NCBI RefSeq assembly: GCF_036967205.1
Contig: NZ_CP146022.1
Location: forward strand, 6,200,001 to 6,264,000
Origin: Streptomyces sp. Q6
Lineage (GTDB): Bacteria; Actinomycetota; Actinomycetes; Streptomycetales; Streptomycetaceae
Reading direction: 5' to 3'
DNA: 64,000 nt
In this document: piece by piece, positions 44,670-53,888 of the stretch
Layout of the letters: each line of letters opens with the position of its first letter
Numbering within the stretch: position 1 is the stretch's first letter
Notes under the pieces: model-generated
Databases searched by the model: none
Told to the model about the DNA's origin: nothing
What the model saw: only the letters and a program-made list of their open reading frames with translations
Position numbers and translations under genes: made by a program

Positions 44670-45575
44670 ATGTCCGACCGCACCCCACCGCCCGACGGGC
44701 TTGTCATCGTCGACAAGCCGTCGGGCTTCACTTCGCACGACGTCGTGGCCAAGATGCGCGGGATCGCCAAGACCCGCAAGGTCGGCCACGCGGGCACCCT
44801 CGACCCGATGGCGACGGGTGTCCTCGTGCTCGGCGTCGAGCGCGCCACCAAGCTCCTCGGCCACCTCGCGCTGACCGAGAAGGAGTACCTGGGCACCATC
44901 CGCCTGGGACAGAACACGCTCACGGACGACGCGGAGGGCGAGATCACCTCGTCCACCGACGCCTCCGGTGTGCGGCGCGAGGCCGTCGACGCGGGCATCG
45001 CCAAGCTGTCCGGCGACATCATGCAGGTGCCGTCCAAGGTCAGCGCCATCAAGATCAAGGGCGTCCGCTCGTACAAGCGGGCCCGGGACGGCGAGGACTT
45101 CGAGATCCCCGCCCGCCCGGTCACCATCTCGTCCTTCGCCGTGTACGACGTCCGTGACGCGGTCGCCGAGGACGGTACGCCCGTGCTCGACCTGGTCGTG
45201 TCCGTGGTCTGCTCGTCCGGTACGTACATCAGGGCGCTCGCCCGGGACCTGGGCGCCGACCTCGGTGTCGGCGGCCATCTCACCGCGCTGCGCCGTACCC
45301 GCGTCGGCCCGTACAAGCTGGACTCGGCGCGCACCCTGGACCAGCTCCAGGAGACGCTCACCGTGATGCCGGTGGCCGATGCCGCGAGCGCCGCGTTCCC
45401 CCGCTGGGACGTGGACGCGAAGCGCGGGCAGCTGCTGCTCAACGGCGTCCGCCTGGAGATGCCCGCGGAGTACGCGGGCGCCGGTCCGATCGCCGTGTAC
45501 GGTCCGGACGGGCGGTTCCTCGCGCTGGTCGAGGAGTCGAAGGGCAAGGCGAAGAGCCTGGCCGTCTTCGGCTGA
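44670..45575 (+). CDS. truB: tRNA pseudouridine(55) synthase
   Basis: Makes pseudouridine 55 in tRNA T-loops; 301 residues. The catalytic Asp is in the TruB motif GHAGTLDPMATGVL (Asp45 by my count); VSAIKIKGVRSYKRAR and CSSGTYIRALARDLG are also conserved. ATG 44670 is two bases after the rbfA stop region. Ends with a 12-bp hairpin. Confidence 0.96.
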   Translation: MSDRTPPPDGLVIVDKPSGFTSHDVVAKMRGIAKTRKVGHAGTLDPMATGVLVLGVERATKLLGHLALTEKEYLGTIRLGQNTLTDDAEGEITSSTDASGVRREAVDAGIAKLSGDIMQVPSKVSAIKIKGVRSYKRARDGEDFEIPARPVTISSFAVYDVRDAVAEDGTPVLDLVVSVVCSSGTYIRALARDLGADLGVGGHLTALRRTRVGPYKLDSARTLDQLQETLTVMPVADAASAAFPRWDVDAKRGQLLLNGVRLEMPAEYAGAGPIAVYGPDGRFLALVEESKGKAKSLAVFG

Positions 45576-45593
45576 GGCACCCCTTTCGTGGCG

Positions 45594-45636
45594 GTGGAGC
45601 GGCGGGTTCCGGCTTGCGTGGTGGCCGCCGCTCCAC
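45594..45636 (+). terminator. Hairpin terminator after truB
   Basis: Perfect 12-bp stem (GTGGAGCGGCGG 45594-45605; CCGCCGCTCCAC 45625-45636, 19-base loop) 18 bases beyond the truB stop. It marks the end of the translation-factor operon; the next gene starts 180 bases later. Confidence 0.75.
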
Positions 45637-45816
45637 GTTCCCCCTCTCAGGGTGTATCCGCCCTGCCCGTCCACTTCACCCCTTCGAGCAGGCGCTCGGA
45701 GTGAACCGGGGGAGTGGAAGGGGGCGCGTTCGGGCCGTGTCCTGTTCCGCTGATCATCGCGCGCCTACCGTCGGACCTACGGGGCGTGGCGGAGAGCGGG
45801 CGGGAGGGCGGCGGGC

Positions 45817-48800
45817 ATGGTGGATCCGCCTCTGGTACGGATCTGTGATCTGGCCGGACGGCCGCGCGGGACGGGGTTCGCCGCGGACGACCGCGGCACC
45901 GTCGTCACCAGCCACGAGGCGGTGGACGGGCTCGGCCGCGTCGTGCTGCACGCGCCGGGCGGAGTCACCTGCGTCGTCGGACCCGAGTCGGTCGTCGCGC
46001 TCCCCGAGGCCGATCTCGCCCTCGTACGGACCGAAGGGCTCGGCGCGGCCCCGCTGCCGGTCGCGGCTCGGGGGCCGCTGGAGAACGGGGCGTACGTGCG
46101 CATTCCCGCCGGAGGCTGGCGCGAGGCGCGGGTGCTCGGGCACGGCGAGGTGACGTACACGGCCACCGACCGCTTCCATCTCCTCGACAGCGCCATGGAG
46201 TTGGCGGTGGGCACCGCGGGCGCCGACGCGCTGCGGCTCGGGGAGGCGCCGCGGGCGGGCCCGTGCTCGACGCCGGCACGGGGGCCGTGGTCGCCGTCCT
46301 CGGTACCGCACTGCAATCCGCGCATCAGGCCGCCGGGTTCGCCGTGCCGCTGCGGGCGGCCGCCGCCGCGGACCCGCGCGGGCCGCTCGCCGAACTCCTC
46401 GCCCGCAACGCGGCGACGGTGCCCGCGTACGGCGGCGACCTCAATCTCGCCGGTGTCCTCCAGGTGGCCGCCGTCTCCGTGGGCAGCGACGGGCCGGGGC
46501 GGAGCGGCAGGGTCGAACCCGTCGAACGGCCGGACGTGGTGCGGGAGTTGGCGACCTTCACGGCGGGCGGCGCCGCCGTGCTCGCGCTCGTCGGGGACCC
46601 GGGCAGCGGGCGTACGACGGAGCTGGCGGCCCTCGCCGCGCGGCGGGCCGCGGGCGACGGGGCCGCGCCCACCCTCTGGCTGCGCGGCGCCGATCTGCGC
46701 GGCGCCGACACGTCGGTCGCGGACGCCGTGGCGCGGGCTCTGGAGCGGTCCTGCCGGATCGTGGCCGCGTCCCGCGACACCGAACCCGGCGAGCTCGGCG
46801 ACCTCACGCCCGACCGCGTCGCCAAGGTCGCCCGCGACGCGGGGCGCCCGCTCGTGCTGCTGCTCGACGGGCCGGAGGAGATGCCCCGGTCCTCGCGCAC
46901 CGGCTCGCCGCGTGGTCGCGCGGCACCGAGCGCTGGCTGACGGCGGCGGGCGTACGGCTCGTCGTGGCCTGCCGCGCGGAGCACTGGGAGCGCGCCGGGG
47001 CGCTGTTCGGCGCCGACGTGCTGCACGGGCGGGCCGGACGACTGCCCGCCTGCGTGCGGATCGGGGACCTGGCGGACGGCCCCGCGCGGACGGCGCGGGA
47101 GCGGTACGGCATCCCGGAGGGCGCCCTGGCCGGGCAGGAGGCGGGACATCCGCTGTCGCTGCGGCTGCTCGCGGAGGTACGGGCGGCGCTGCCGGGGAGT
47201 CCTTGGGTGCCCCGACCGGGACGAGATCTTCGGCGCGTATCTGGACCTGATGTGCCTGCGGGTGGCGGTGCGGCTCGCCGCGCCCGCCGGAGTGCGCGGC
47301 AGCGGCGTGCGGCGGCTCGCGGCGCGGGTGTCGGGGCAGTTGCACGAGGCGGCACGGCGCTGTCTGGGGCCAGGGCAGGGGGAGTTGGACCGGGCGGCCT
47401 TCGAGGAGCTGTTCCCGTGGGGGGTGCGGGACGGGGTGTCCGGGTGGGCGTCGGCCGTGCTCGCGGAGGGCGTCCTGGTGCCGGCCGGGGGCGGGTACCG
47501 GTTCGCGCACGAGGAGGTCGCCGACTGGATCCAGGGCATGCATCTGGATCTGGAGGCGGCGGTCGAGGCGCTGGTGCTGCGGCGGCGCGGCGGGTCGTCG
47601 GTGCCGGTGCCCCGGCACCGGGCGGGCCCGGTCGTACGCGCGCTGCTTCAGGTCGAGCGACAGGTGGGCGCGGCCGAACTGGGTTCCAAGCTGAGGGAGT
47701 TGGTGCCCTGGATCGGGCCGGAGCCACCGCGGCCCGCGGCAGGGGTGCCCGGCGCCGGGGACGAGGCTTCCTGGTGGGCGGCCCACCTCGTCGGCGAGGT
47801 GCTGCTGCGCGTGCGGGAGGCCCGCGCCCACCTCCCCGTACTCGAAGAACTCGCCGACGCCGGGGCCTTCGGGCCGTGGTTCTGGATGGCGCTCGACATC
47901 GACGACGACACGCGGTTCGCGCTGCTGCGGCGGCTCGTCGTACGGGACGGGGCCGAGGCCGGTGAGCGGTATCTCGACGCCGTCGCCGAGGCGCTCGCCG
48001 CCGACCCGGGGCGGGTGCAGCGGCAGCTGACCCGGTGGTTCGACGACGAGCGGGAGCTGCCCGCGCTGCCCGACGCCACCGTCGCGACCGCCGCCCAGGC
48101 GCTGCTCCACACCCACCGGCACCGGGCCGTCGACGACCTGACCGAGGCGCTCGTCGACTGCGCCCACCCGCGCGCCGACGAGCTGCTCGCCGCGCTCGCC
48201 GACGAGGAGCCGTCCGCGCTGTGCCGGGCCGTCGACCGATGGGCGCACGACGAGCGGCCCGCCCGGCACGTGGCGGCCGTGGCGTACGGACTGCGGGCCG
48301 CGCCCCGCGTCACCAGCGAGGCCGACCGGGGCCTGCTGCGGTACGCGGCGCTCGCCCTGCTGTCCCGCCCCTCCGACTGCACCCTGCACGGCGCCGCGCT
48401 CGCCTTCCTCGTCCGGGATCCGCAGTCCCGCTCCGCGTATCTCGCGCCCGCCCTGAGCCGGTTCGCCGCCGGTGACCCGCAGCTGCCCGCGGCGGCGCTC
48501 GCCACGGCGCTCGGCACGCACCCGGAGCCGGTCCTCGCCGCGTTCCAGGCGAGGCTGCGGGAGCAGGGACCCGGCACCGGGGACGTGCTGCGCACCCTGG
48601 CCGAGGTCACCACCCCCGCACTCGCCCGCCGAGCCGCGGGTCTCGTACAGGATCTGGCACGGGACCGGCCGGAGGCGGCGGCCGGGCAGGTGGCCGGGTT
48701 CGTGGACCGGCGTCTGGAGTACGGCGCCGGTGCGCGAGCCGTGCTGTTCCCGCTGGTCGTGGGCCTGCTCCAGACCGGGGCCGTGGCCGTGCGCGGCGCC

Positions 48801-49178
48801 CTCGCCCCCGTGCTCGCCGCCCCCGGCACGCCCGCCTCGCGCGCCCTGCGGGCCGAGCTCCTCGACGTCCTGCTCGGCCAGGAGCGGGACCTCACGGTCC
48901 TGGACGCCGTGCTGTGCGCGGTCGCCCGGAGCGCGGCGCGACGCGGACAGGCGCCCAGCCGGGAGCTGGTGCACCGCACCGGCATGCTGCTCGTACGGAC
49001 CCCGGAGGGCGCCGCCTGTTTCGACCGGCGCCTGGTGGAGCTGGCACGGACCGTGCCGGAGTTCGCGCCGCTGGTCGCGCGGTGGCTCGCGGCGGCGCCC
49101 CAGGAGTGGGCGGCGCTGGTCGGCCCCAGCGCCCGCCGCATGATCGAGAACCTGGCCGGGGTGCGGGTCCCCGCCTGA
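45817..49178 (+). CDS. Degenerate trypsin-like domain fused to a STAND/NACHT-type NTPase and helical repeats (three frameshifts as read)
   Basis: Read straight, four frames in turn are coding. One base added in the C-run 46260-46262, one in 46884-46887, and one removed from 47210-47213 give one 1120-residue protein. Residues 1 to about 190 look like a trypsin-like fold (RGTGFAADDRGTVVTSHEAV, then EADLALVR), but where GDSGGP would be it reads APRAGP, so there is no catalytic Ser. An NTPase follows: Walker A GDPGSGRTT (about 260-268, Arg for the usual Lys), Walker B LLLLDGPEE (about 347), and LVVACRAEHW, like the NACHT sensor. The last 550 residues are helical, HEAT-like. The layout (effector-like domain, switch, sensor repeats) recalls STAND proteins of immunity and signalling. 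Function unknown. Confidence 0.68.
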
Positions 49179-49317
49179 CCGACGCCCCGCCTCCCGATGC
49201 GAGGCGCGAGCAGTCGGCATGGCACTCTTAGACCTGCGTATTCGGTGCGGAGACGGACCGGGACGCGCAGACGCAGAGACGAAACCGTCGTACACAGGTT
49301 CGCGAGGAGCAATCACC

Positions 49318-50268
49318 GTGCAGCGCTGGCGTGGCTTGGAGGACATCCCCCAGGACTGGGGGCGCAGCGTCGTCACCATCGGCTCCTACGACGGAGTGCA
49401 CCGCGGACACCAGCTGATCATCGGGCGGGCCGTGGAACGGGCGCGCGAGCTGGGCGTCCCGGCCGTCGTCGTCACCTTCGACCCGCACCCGAGCGAGGTC
49501 GTGCGCCCCGGCTCGCACCCGCCGCTGCTCGCGCCGCACCACCGGCGTGCCGAGCTGATGGCCGAGCTCGGCGTGGACGCGGTCCTCATCCTCCCGTTCA
49601 CCACCGAGTTCTCGAAGCTGTCGCCGGCCGACTTCGTGGCGAAGGTGCTCGTCGACAAGCTGCGCGCGCGCCTGGTCGTCGAGGGCCCCAACTTCCGCTT
49701 CGGCCACAAGGCCGCGGGCACCGTCGACTTCCTCGTCGAGCAGGGTGCCACCTACGACTTCGAGGTCGAGGTCGTCGACCTGTACGTCAGTGGCAGCGCG
49801 GGCGGCGGCGAGCCGTTCTCGTCCACGCTGACCCGGCGGCTCGTCGCCGAGGGTGACGTGGAGGGGGCCCGCGAGATCCTCGGGCGGCCGCACCGCGTCG
49901 AGGGCGTCGTCGTGCGCGGCGCGCAGCGTGGCCGCGAACTCGGCTTCCCGACCGCCAACGTGGAGACCCTGCCGCACACCGCGATCCCCGCCGACGGCGT
50001 CTACGCGGGCTGGCTGCACGTGAACGGCGAGGCGATGCCCGCCGCGATCTCCGTCGGCACGAACCCGCAGTTCGACGGCACCGAGCGGACCGTCGAGGCG
50101 TACGCGATCGACCGCGTCGGCCTCGACCTGTACGGGCTGCACGTCGCCGTGGACTTCCTCGCGTTCGTGCGCGGCATGTCGAAGTTCGACTCGCTGGAGC
50201 AGCTCGTCGAGGCGATCGCCGACGACGTGAAGCGCGCGCGCGAGCTCATCGAGGCGTACACCGACTAG
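49318..50268 (+). CDS. ribF: Bifunctional riboflavin kinase/FAD synthetase
   Basis: 316 residues from GTG 49318, with a GAGGAG site nine bases before; the frame is open to 49219 but without family sequence. The adenylyltransferase domain (VVTIGSYDGVHRGHQLIIGRA) and the C-terminal riboflavin kinase domain (PHRVEGVVVRGAQRGRELGFPTANV) are complete. It makes FMN and FAD. I see no FMN riboswitch in the 139-base leader. It is a usual neighbour of truB. Confidence 0.95.
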   Translation: MQRWRGLEDIPQDWGRSVVTIGSYDGVHRGHQLIIGRAVERARELGVPAVVVTFDPHPSEVVRPGSHPPLLAPHHRRAELMAELGVDAVLILPFTTEFSKLSPADFVAKVLVDKLRARLVVEGPNFRFGHKAAGTVDFLVEQGATYDFEVEVVDLYVSGSAGGGEPFSSTLTRRLVAEGDVEGAREILGRPHRVEGVVVRGAQRGRELGFPTANVETLPHTAIPADGVYAGWLHVNGEAMPAAISVGTNPQFDGTERTVEAYAIDRVGLDLYGLHVAVDFLAFVRGMSKFDSLEQLVEAIADDVKRARELIEAYTD

Positions 50269-50295
50269 GACGTGGCCCAGGCCACACCTCAGGTG

Positions 50296-50322
50296 TGTCA
50301 CACCGTCGCCCCCTGTCTCGTC
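50296..50322 (+). promoter_or_regulatory. ECF41-type sigma promoter for the AhpD-like gene
   Basis: TGTCACA (50296-50302), a 16-base spacer and CGTC (50319-50322). This equals the promoter reported for ECF41-group sigma factors as I remember it (TGTCACA-N16-CGTC), which drive genes for carboxymuconolactone decarboxylases, oxidoreductases or epimerases. It lies about 40 bases before the start of such a gene. The promoter also partly overlaps an 11-bp inverted repeat: CCCTGTCTCGT (50311-50321) and ACGAGACAGGG (50344-50354), which could be an additional operator. Confidence 0.75.
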
Positions 50323-50362
50323 ACCTAGGCGTACCCAGCCACAACGAGACAGGGAGCACGCC

Positions 50363-50851
50363 ATGGAAGCGCGCCTGAACATGTTCGCCAACAAGTCCGC
50401 GATGAGCTTCGTGAAGCGTCTCGCCGGGGCGCACATGCCGCTCGCGGACGCGGGTCTGCCCGCCGCGACGCAGGAACTCGTGAAGATCCGCGCCAGCCAG
50501 ATCAACGGCTGTTCGGGCTGCCTCGACATGCACACCAAGGAGGCGGCCGCCGCCGGTGAGACCACGCTGCGGCTGCACCTCGTCGCCGCCTGGCGCGAGG
50601 CCACGGTCTTCACCGACGCGGAGCGCGCCGCGCTCGAACTGGCCGAGGAGGGCACGCGCCTCGCGGACGGTGCCGGCGGCGTCAGCGACGCGGTGTGGGA
50701 GAACGCCGCGAAGCACTTCGACGAGGAGCAGCTCGGGGCCCTGGTCTGCCTGATCGCCGGCATCAACGCGTTCAACCGCCTGAACGTGATCACGCAGCAG
50801 CCGGCCGGTGACTATGTGGTGGGCCAGGCGGCGGCGTTCCACCAGGAGTAG
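50363..50851 (+). CDS. Carboxymuconolactone decarboxylase/AhpD-like protein
   Basis: 162 residues. The family redox motif is Cys50-x-x-Cys53 with His57 (INGCSGCLDMH) in an all-helical AhpD fold; RAALELAEEGTRL and INAFNRLNVITQQPAGDY follow the family. In AhpD-like proteins the CxxC acts in peroxide or thiol chemistry. The ECF41-type promoter directly upstream fits the known regulon of these sigma factors, whose own gene usually lies beside such a target but is not in this window. AGGGAG precedes ATG 50363. Confidence 0.92.
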   Translation: MEARLNMFANKSAMSFVKRLAGAHMPLADAGLPAATQELVKIRASQINGCSGCLDMHTKEAAAAGETTLRLHLVAAWREATVFTDAERAALELAEEGTRLADGAGGVSDAVWENAAKHFDEEQLGALVCLIAGINAFNRLNVITQQPAGDYVVGQAAAFHQE

Positions 50852-50885
50852 GCGGTTCCGCGCCTTCGTCGCCGGGCGGGGGTGT

Positions 50886-50929
50886 CGCCCCTGAAGGGCA
50901 AGCGGCGAAGCCGCACGCCTTCAGGGGCG
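50886..50929. terminator. Nested hairpins between convergent genes; same repeat family as 16941-17093
   Basis: A perfect 12-bp stem (CGCCCCTGAAGG 50886-50897; CCTTCAGGGGCG 50918-50929) encloses a GCGGC-GAA-GCCGC hairpin (50902-50914) and is flanked by GCGGTTCC/GGAACCGC arms (50852-, to about 50939). It sits between the AhpD-like gene and the convergent transporter gene end (50993) and likely ends both transcripts. Confidence 0.75.
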
Positions 50930-50992
50930 CGAGGAACCGCGCGAGCGGCCACGAACGACCCGTACCCGTCGCCGAGCCCCCGGAGGCGGCGC

Positions 50993-51985
50993 CTAAGGCG
51001 CCCCCTCCGTGACCCGGGCGGCGGCCCAGTGGCACGCCACCTGCGCCCCGCCCGCACCCGACAGCACCGGCAGGTCCACGGTCCGGCACGCCTCGGAGAC
51101 ACCCGCCGCGTCCGCCTCCCCGCTCGCCAGGATCTGGCACCGCGCGTGGAACCGGCAGCCGCCGGGAATCCGCGACGGGTCCGGCGGCTCGCCGGTGAGG
51201 ACCACCGGATCGCCGGGCGCCTCGGGAAGCACCGACAACAGGGCCTGCGTGTACGGGTGCTGAGGCGACGTCAGGACCTCCTCCACCCTGCCCGTCTCCA
51301 CGATCCGCCCCAGGTACATCACCGCGACCCGGTCCGCGATGTTCCACGCGAGCCCCAGGTCGTGCGTGACGACCAGCGCCGAGAGCCCCAACTCGTCCCG
51401 CAGCCGCAGGAGCAGCGCCAGGATCTCGCCGCGCACCGACGCGTCCAGCGACGCCACCGGCTCGTCCGCCACGATCAGCTCCGGCTCCAGGACCAGCGCA
51501 CCCGCGATCACCACGCGCTGGCGCTGACCGCCGGACAGCTCGTGCGGGTAGCGCAGGAAGAACCGCTCCGGGGGCCGCAGCCCCGCACGGGACAGGGCGT
51601 GGGCGACGGCCTCGCGCTCGTCGCCCGCGTACCCGTGGATACGCAGCCCCTCCGCCACCGCGTCGTACACGGTGTGCCGCGGATTGAGCGAGCCGCTCGG
51701 GTCCTGGAGCACCAGCTGCACCCGCTTGCGGTACGCCTTCAGCGCCCGTGAGCCGTAGTCCAGCGGTTTCCCGGAGAACGTGACTCGCCCCGACGTCGGC
51801 CGCTCCAGGCCGAGCAGCGTGCGGGCCAGACTCGTCTTGCCGCAGCCCGACTCGCCGACCAGGGCCACGATCTCGCCCGGCGCGATGTCCAGGTCGACGC
51901 CGTCCACGGCCCGTGCCTCGGCGGCGCCCCGCCGGCCCGGGAACGTCATGTGCAGTCGGTCGGCGCTCAACAGTGTCTCGGTCAT
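50993..51985 (-). CDS. Oligopeptide/dipeptide ABC transporter ATP-binding protein (DppF/OppF type)
   Basis: 330 residues from ATG 51985 with AAGGAG. Walker A GESGCGKT (residues 44-51), signature ELSGGQRQRV, Walker B ELIVADEP, then the peptide-importer-type C-terminus (PGDPPDPS-like GEPPDPSRIPGGCRFHARC...), a Cys-containing oligopeptide-transporter domain (oligo_HPY). Last gene of the minus-strand operon; its ATG overlaps the stop of the second ATPase. Confidence 0.92.
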   Translation of the reverse strand: MTETLLSADRLHMTFPGRRGAAEARAVDGVDLDIAPGEIVALVGESGCGKTSLARTLLGLERPTSGRVTFSGKPLDYGSRALKAYRKRVQLVLQDPSGSLNPRHTVYDAVAEGLRIHGYAGDEREAVAHALSRAGLRPPERFFLRYPHELSGGQRQRVVIAGALVLEPELIVADEPVASLDASVRGEILALLLRLRDELGLSALVVTHDLGLAWNIADRVAVMYLGRIVETGRVEEVLTSPQHPYTQALLSVLPEAPGDPVVLTGEPPDPSRIPGGCRFHARCQILASGEADAAGVSEACRTVDLPVLSGAGGAQVACHWAAARVTEGAP

Positions 51986-52977
51986 GCCGTCGTGCTCCTT
52001 GCCTCGACCGCGTCGGCGGCGCTGTCGGTCGCGTCCACGTGCACACACGCCACGCGTCGCCCCGGCCCCGCGTCCCGCAGCACCTGGTCCTGCGTCGAGC
52101 ACACCTCCACCGCCACCGGGCAGCGGGGATGGAACGTACAGCCGGACGGCAGCGCCGACGGGTCCGGCGGGTCGCCGGGCAGCCCGCGCGGCGCGAACCG
52201 GGACGCCGGATCGCCGATCGTGGGGAACGCGGCCGACAGCGCCTTGCCGTACGGATGCGCCGCGTTCTCGTACACCTCGGCGGCCGGGCCCTCCTCGACG
52301 ACGCGGCCCGCGTACATCACCGCGAGCCGGTCGCAGGTGTCGGAGAGGACCGCGAGGTCGTGGCTGATCATGATGAGCCCGAGGCTCTGCTCCGCCACCA
52401 ACTGCTCGATCAGGCGCAGGATCTGGGCCTGGATCATCACGTCCAGCGCCGTCGTCGGCTCGTCCGCGATGATCAGCTCCGGGTCGCAGGCGAGCGCCAT
52501 CGCGATCATCACGCGCTGGCGCTGGCCACCGGACAGCTCGTGCGGGTACGAGGCGGCGCGCGCGGCCGGAAGCCCCACGTGTTCGAGGAGTTCGGCGACC
52601 TTCTTCTTCGCGCCCGCCTGCGTGGCCTTCTTGTGCAGCAGGATCGGCTCGGCGATCTGGTCGCCGACGCGGTGCACGGCGTTCAGCGAGTGCATCGCGC
52701 CCTGGAAGACGATCGACGCGCCCGCCCAGCGCACCGCGCGGACCCGGCCCCACTTCATGGCCAGGGCGTCCTCCCCGTTCAGGAGGATCTCGCCGGAGAC
52801 CTTCGCTCCGGCGGGCAGCAGCCGCAGCAGCGCGAGAGCCAGCGTCGACTTGCCGCAGCCCGACTCGCCCGCGATGCCGAGCTTCTGGCCCGCCTCGACG
52901 GACAGGTTCACGCCGCGGACGGCCTGCGCCCCTCCGGCGTACGTCACTTCGAGGTCCCGTACCTCCAGAAGCGTCAT
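51982..52977 (-). CDS. Oligopeptide/dipeptide ABC transporter ATP-binding protein (DppD/OppD type)
   Basis: 331 residues. Walker A GESGCGKS (residues 37-44), ELSGGQRQRV, ELIIADEP and ISHDLAVL are in order, and the C-terminal oligo_HPY block (RGLPGDPPDPSALPSGCTFHPRCPVA) marks the peptide-importer family. Two ATPases of this kind are needed per importer. ATG 52977 overlaps the permease stop by four bases. Confidence 0.93.
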   Translation of the reverse strand: MTLLEVRDLEVTYAGGAQAVRGVNLSVEAGQKLGIAGESGCGKSTLALALLRLLPAGAKVSGEILLNGEDALAMKWGRVRAVRWAGASIVFQGAMHSLNAVHRVGDQIAEPILLHKKATQAGAKKKVAELLEHVGLPAARAASYPHELSGGQRQRVMIAMALACDPELIIADEPTTALDVMIQAQILRLIEQLVAEQSLGLIMISHDLAVLSDTCDRLAVMYAGRVVEEGPAAEVYENAAHPYGKALSAAFPTIGDPASRFAPRGLPGDPPDPSALPSGCTFHPRCPVAVEVCSTQDQVLRDAGPGRRVACVHVDATDSAADAVEARSTTA

Positions 52978-53888
52978 GACCGCACCCCCAGCTTCGGGTT
53001 GAGGACGGATTCGATGGCGCGGCCGCACAGCGTGAAGGAGAGCGCCACGACGGCGATCGCGATGCCGGGCGGTGCCAGGTACCACCAGTCGCCCGCGCTC
53101 ACCGCGCCCGCCTCGCGCGCGTCCTGGAGCATGCCGCCCCACGAGGTGATCGTCGGATCGGACAGACCGAGGAAGGCGAGGGTCGCCTCCGTGAGGATCG
53201 CGGACGAGATGATCATCGTGGTCTGGGCGAGGACCAGCGGCATCACGTTCGGCAGCACGTGCCGGGTCATGACATGACCGTGGCCGCCGCCGAGCGCGCG
53301 GGCCCGCTCGATGTACGGGCGGGACTCCACGGCCAGCGTCTGGGCGCGCACGAGCCGGGCCGTGGTCGGCCAGGTCGTCACGCCGATCGCGATGATGACG
53401 GTCCACATCGAGCGGTCCATCACCGTCGCCAGCGCGATCGCGAGGACCAGCGTCGGCATCACCAGGAACCAGTCCGTGACACGCATCAGCACGGTCGCGT
53501 ACCAGCCGCGGAAGTGCCCGGCGACGATCCCGATGACCGTGCCGATCGCCACGCACAGGAACGCGGCGAGCAGACCGACGGTGAGCGAGACCCGGGCCCC
53601 GTACACCAGGAGCGCGAGCACACTGCGCCCGAACTGGTCGGTGCCCAGCGGGAACTCGGCGCTCGGTCCCTCCAGCGGGCCGCCGGGCGCACTGGTCACC
53701 GACTGCGCGTCCGCGCCGACCAGGACCGGGGCGAGGATCGCGACGAGCGCGATCAGGAGCAGCAGACCCAGGCCCCACAGGCCGCCCTTGTGCGCGCGGT
53801 AGGAGCGCCAGAAGCGGGCCAGGGACTGCCGCTTGCGGGCGCGCGCCAGCGACCTGGCACTGGCGCTCGCGGGGGTTGTCGTCGTCAT
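52974..53888 (-). CDS. Oligopeptide/dipeptide ABC transporter permease (DppC/OppC type)
   Basis: 304 residues. A basic Ala/Arg-rich start (MTTTTPASASARSLARARKR) is followed by a first membrane segment (GLGLLLLIALVAILAPVLV), the OppC-type periplasmic loop with FPLGTDQFGRSVLALLVYG, and five more segments; EAA loop RARALGGGHGHVMTRHVLPN. ATG 53888, overlapping the neighbour's stop. Confidence 0.92.
   Translation of the reverse strand: MTTTTPASASARSLARARKRQSLARFWRSYRAHKGGLWGLGLLLLIALVAILAPVLVGADAQSVTSAPGGPLEGPSAEFPLGTDQFGRSVLALLVYGARVSLTVGLLAAFLCVAIGTVIGIVAGHFRGWYATVLMRVTDWFLVMPTLVLAIALATVMDRSMWTVIIAIGVTTWPTTARLVRAQTLAVESRPYIERARALGGGHGHVMTRHVLPNVMPLVLAQTTMIISSAILTEATLAFLGLSDPTITSWGGMLQDAREAGAVSAGDWWYLAPPGIAIAVVALSFTLCGRAIESVLNPKLGVRS

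Noticed and set aside
46964-47965. A separate gene inside the STAND locus
   Set aside because: This frame is the middle piece of the broken large gene; joining at C-runs gives one continuous protein.
49179-49317. FMN riboswitch before ribF
   Set aside because: The leader is short and shows none of the conserved RFN-element stems.
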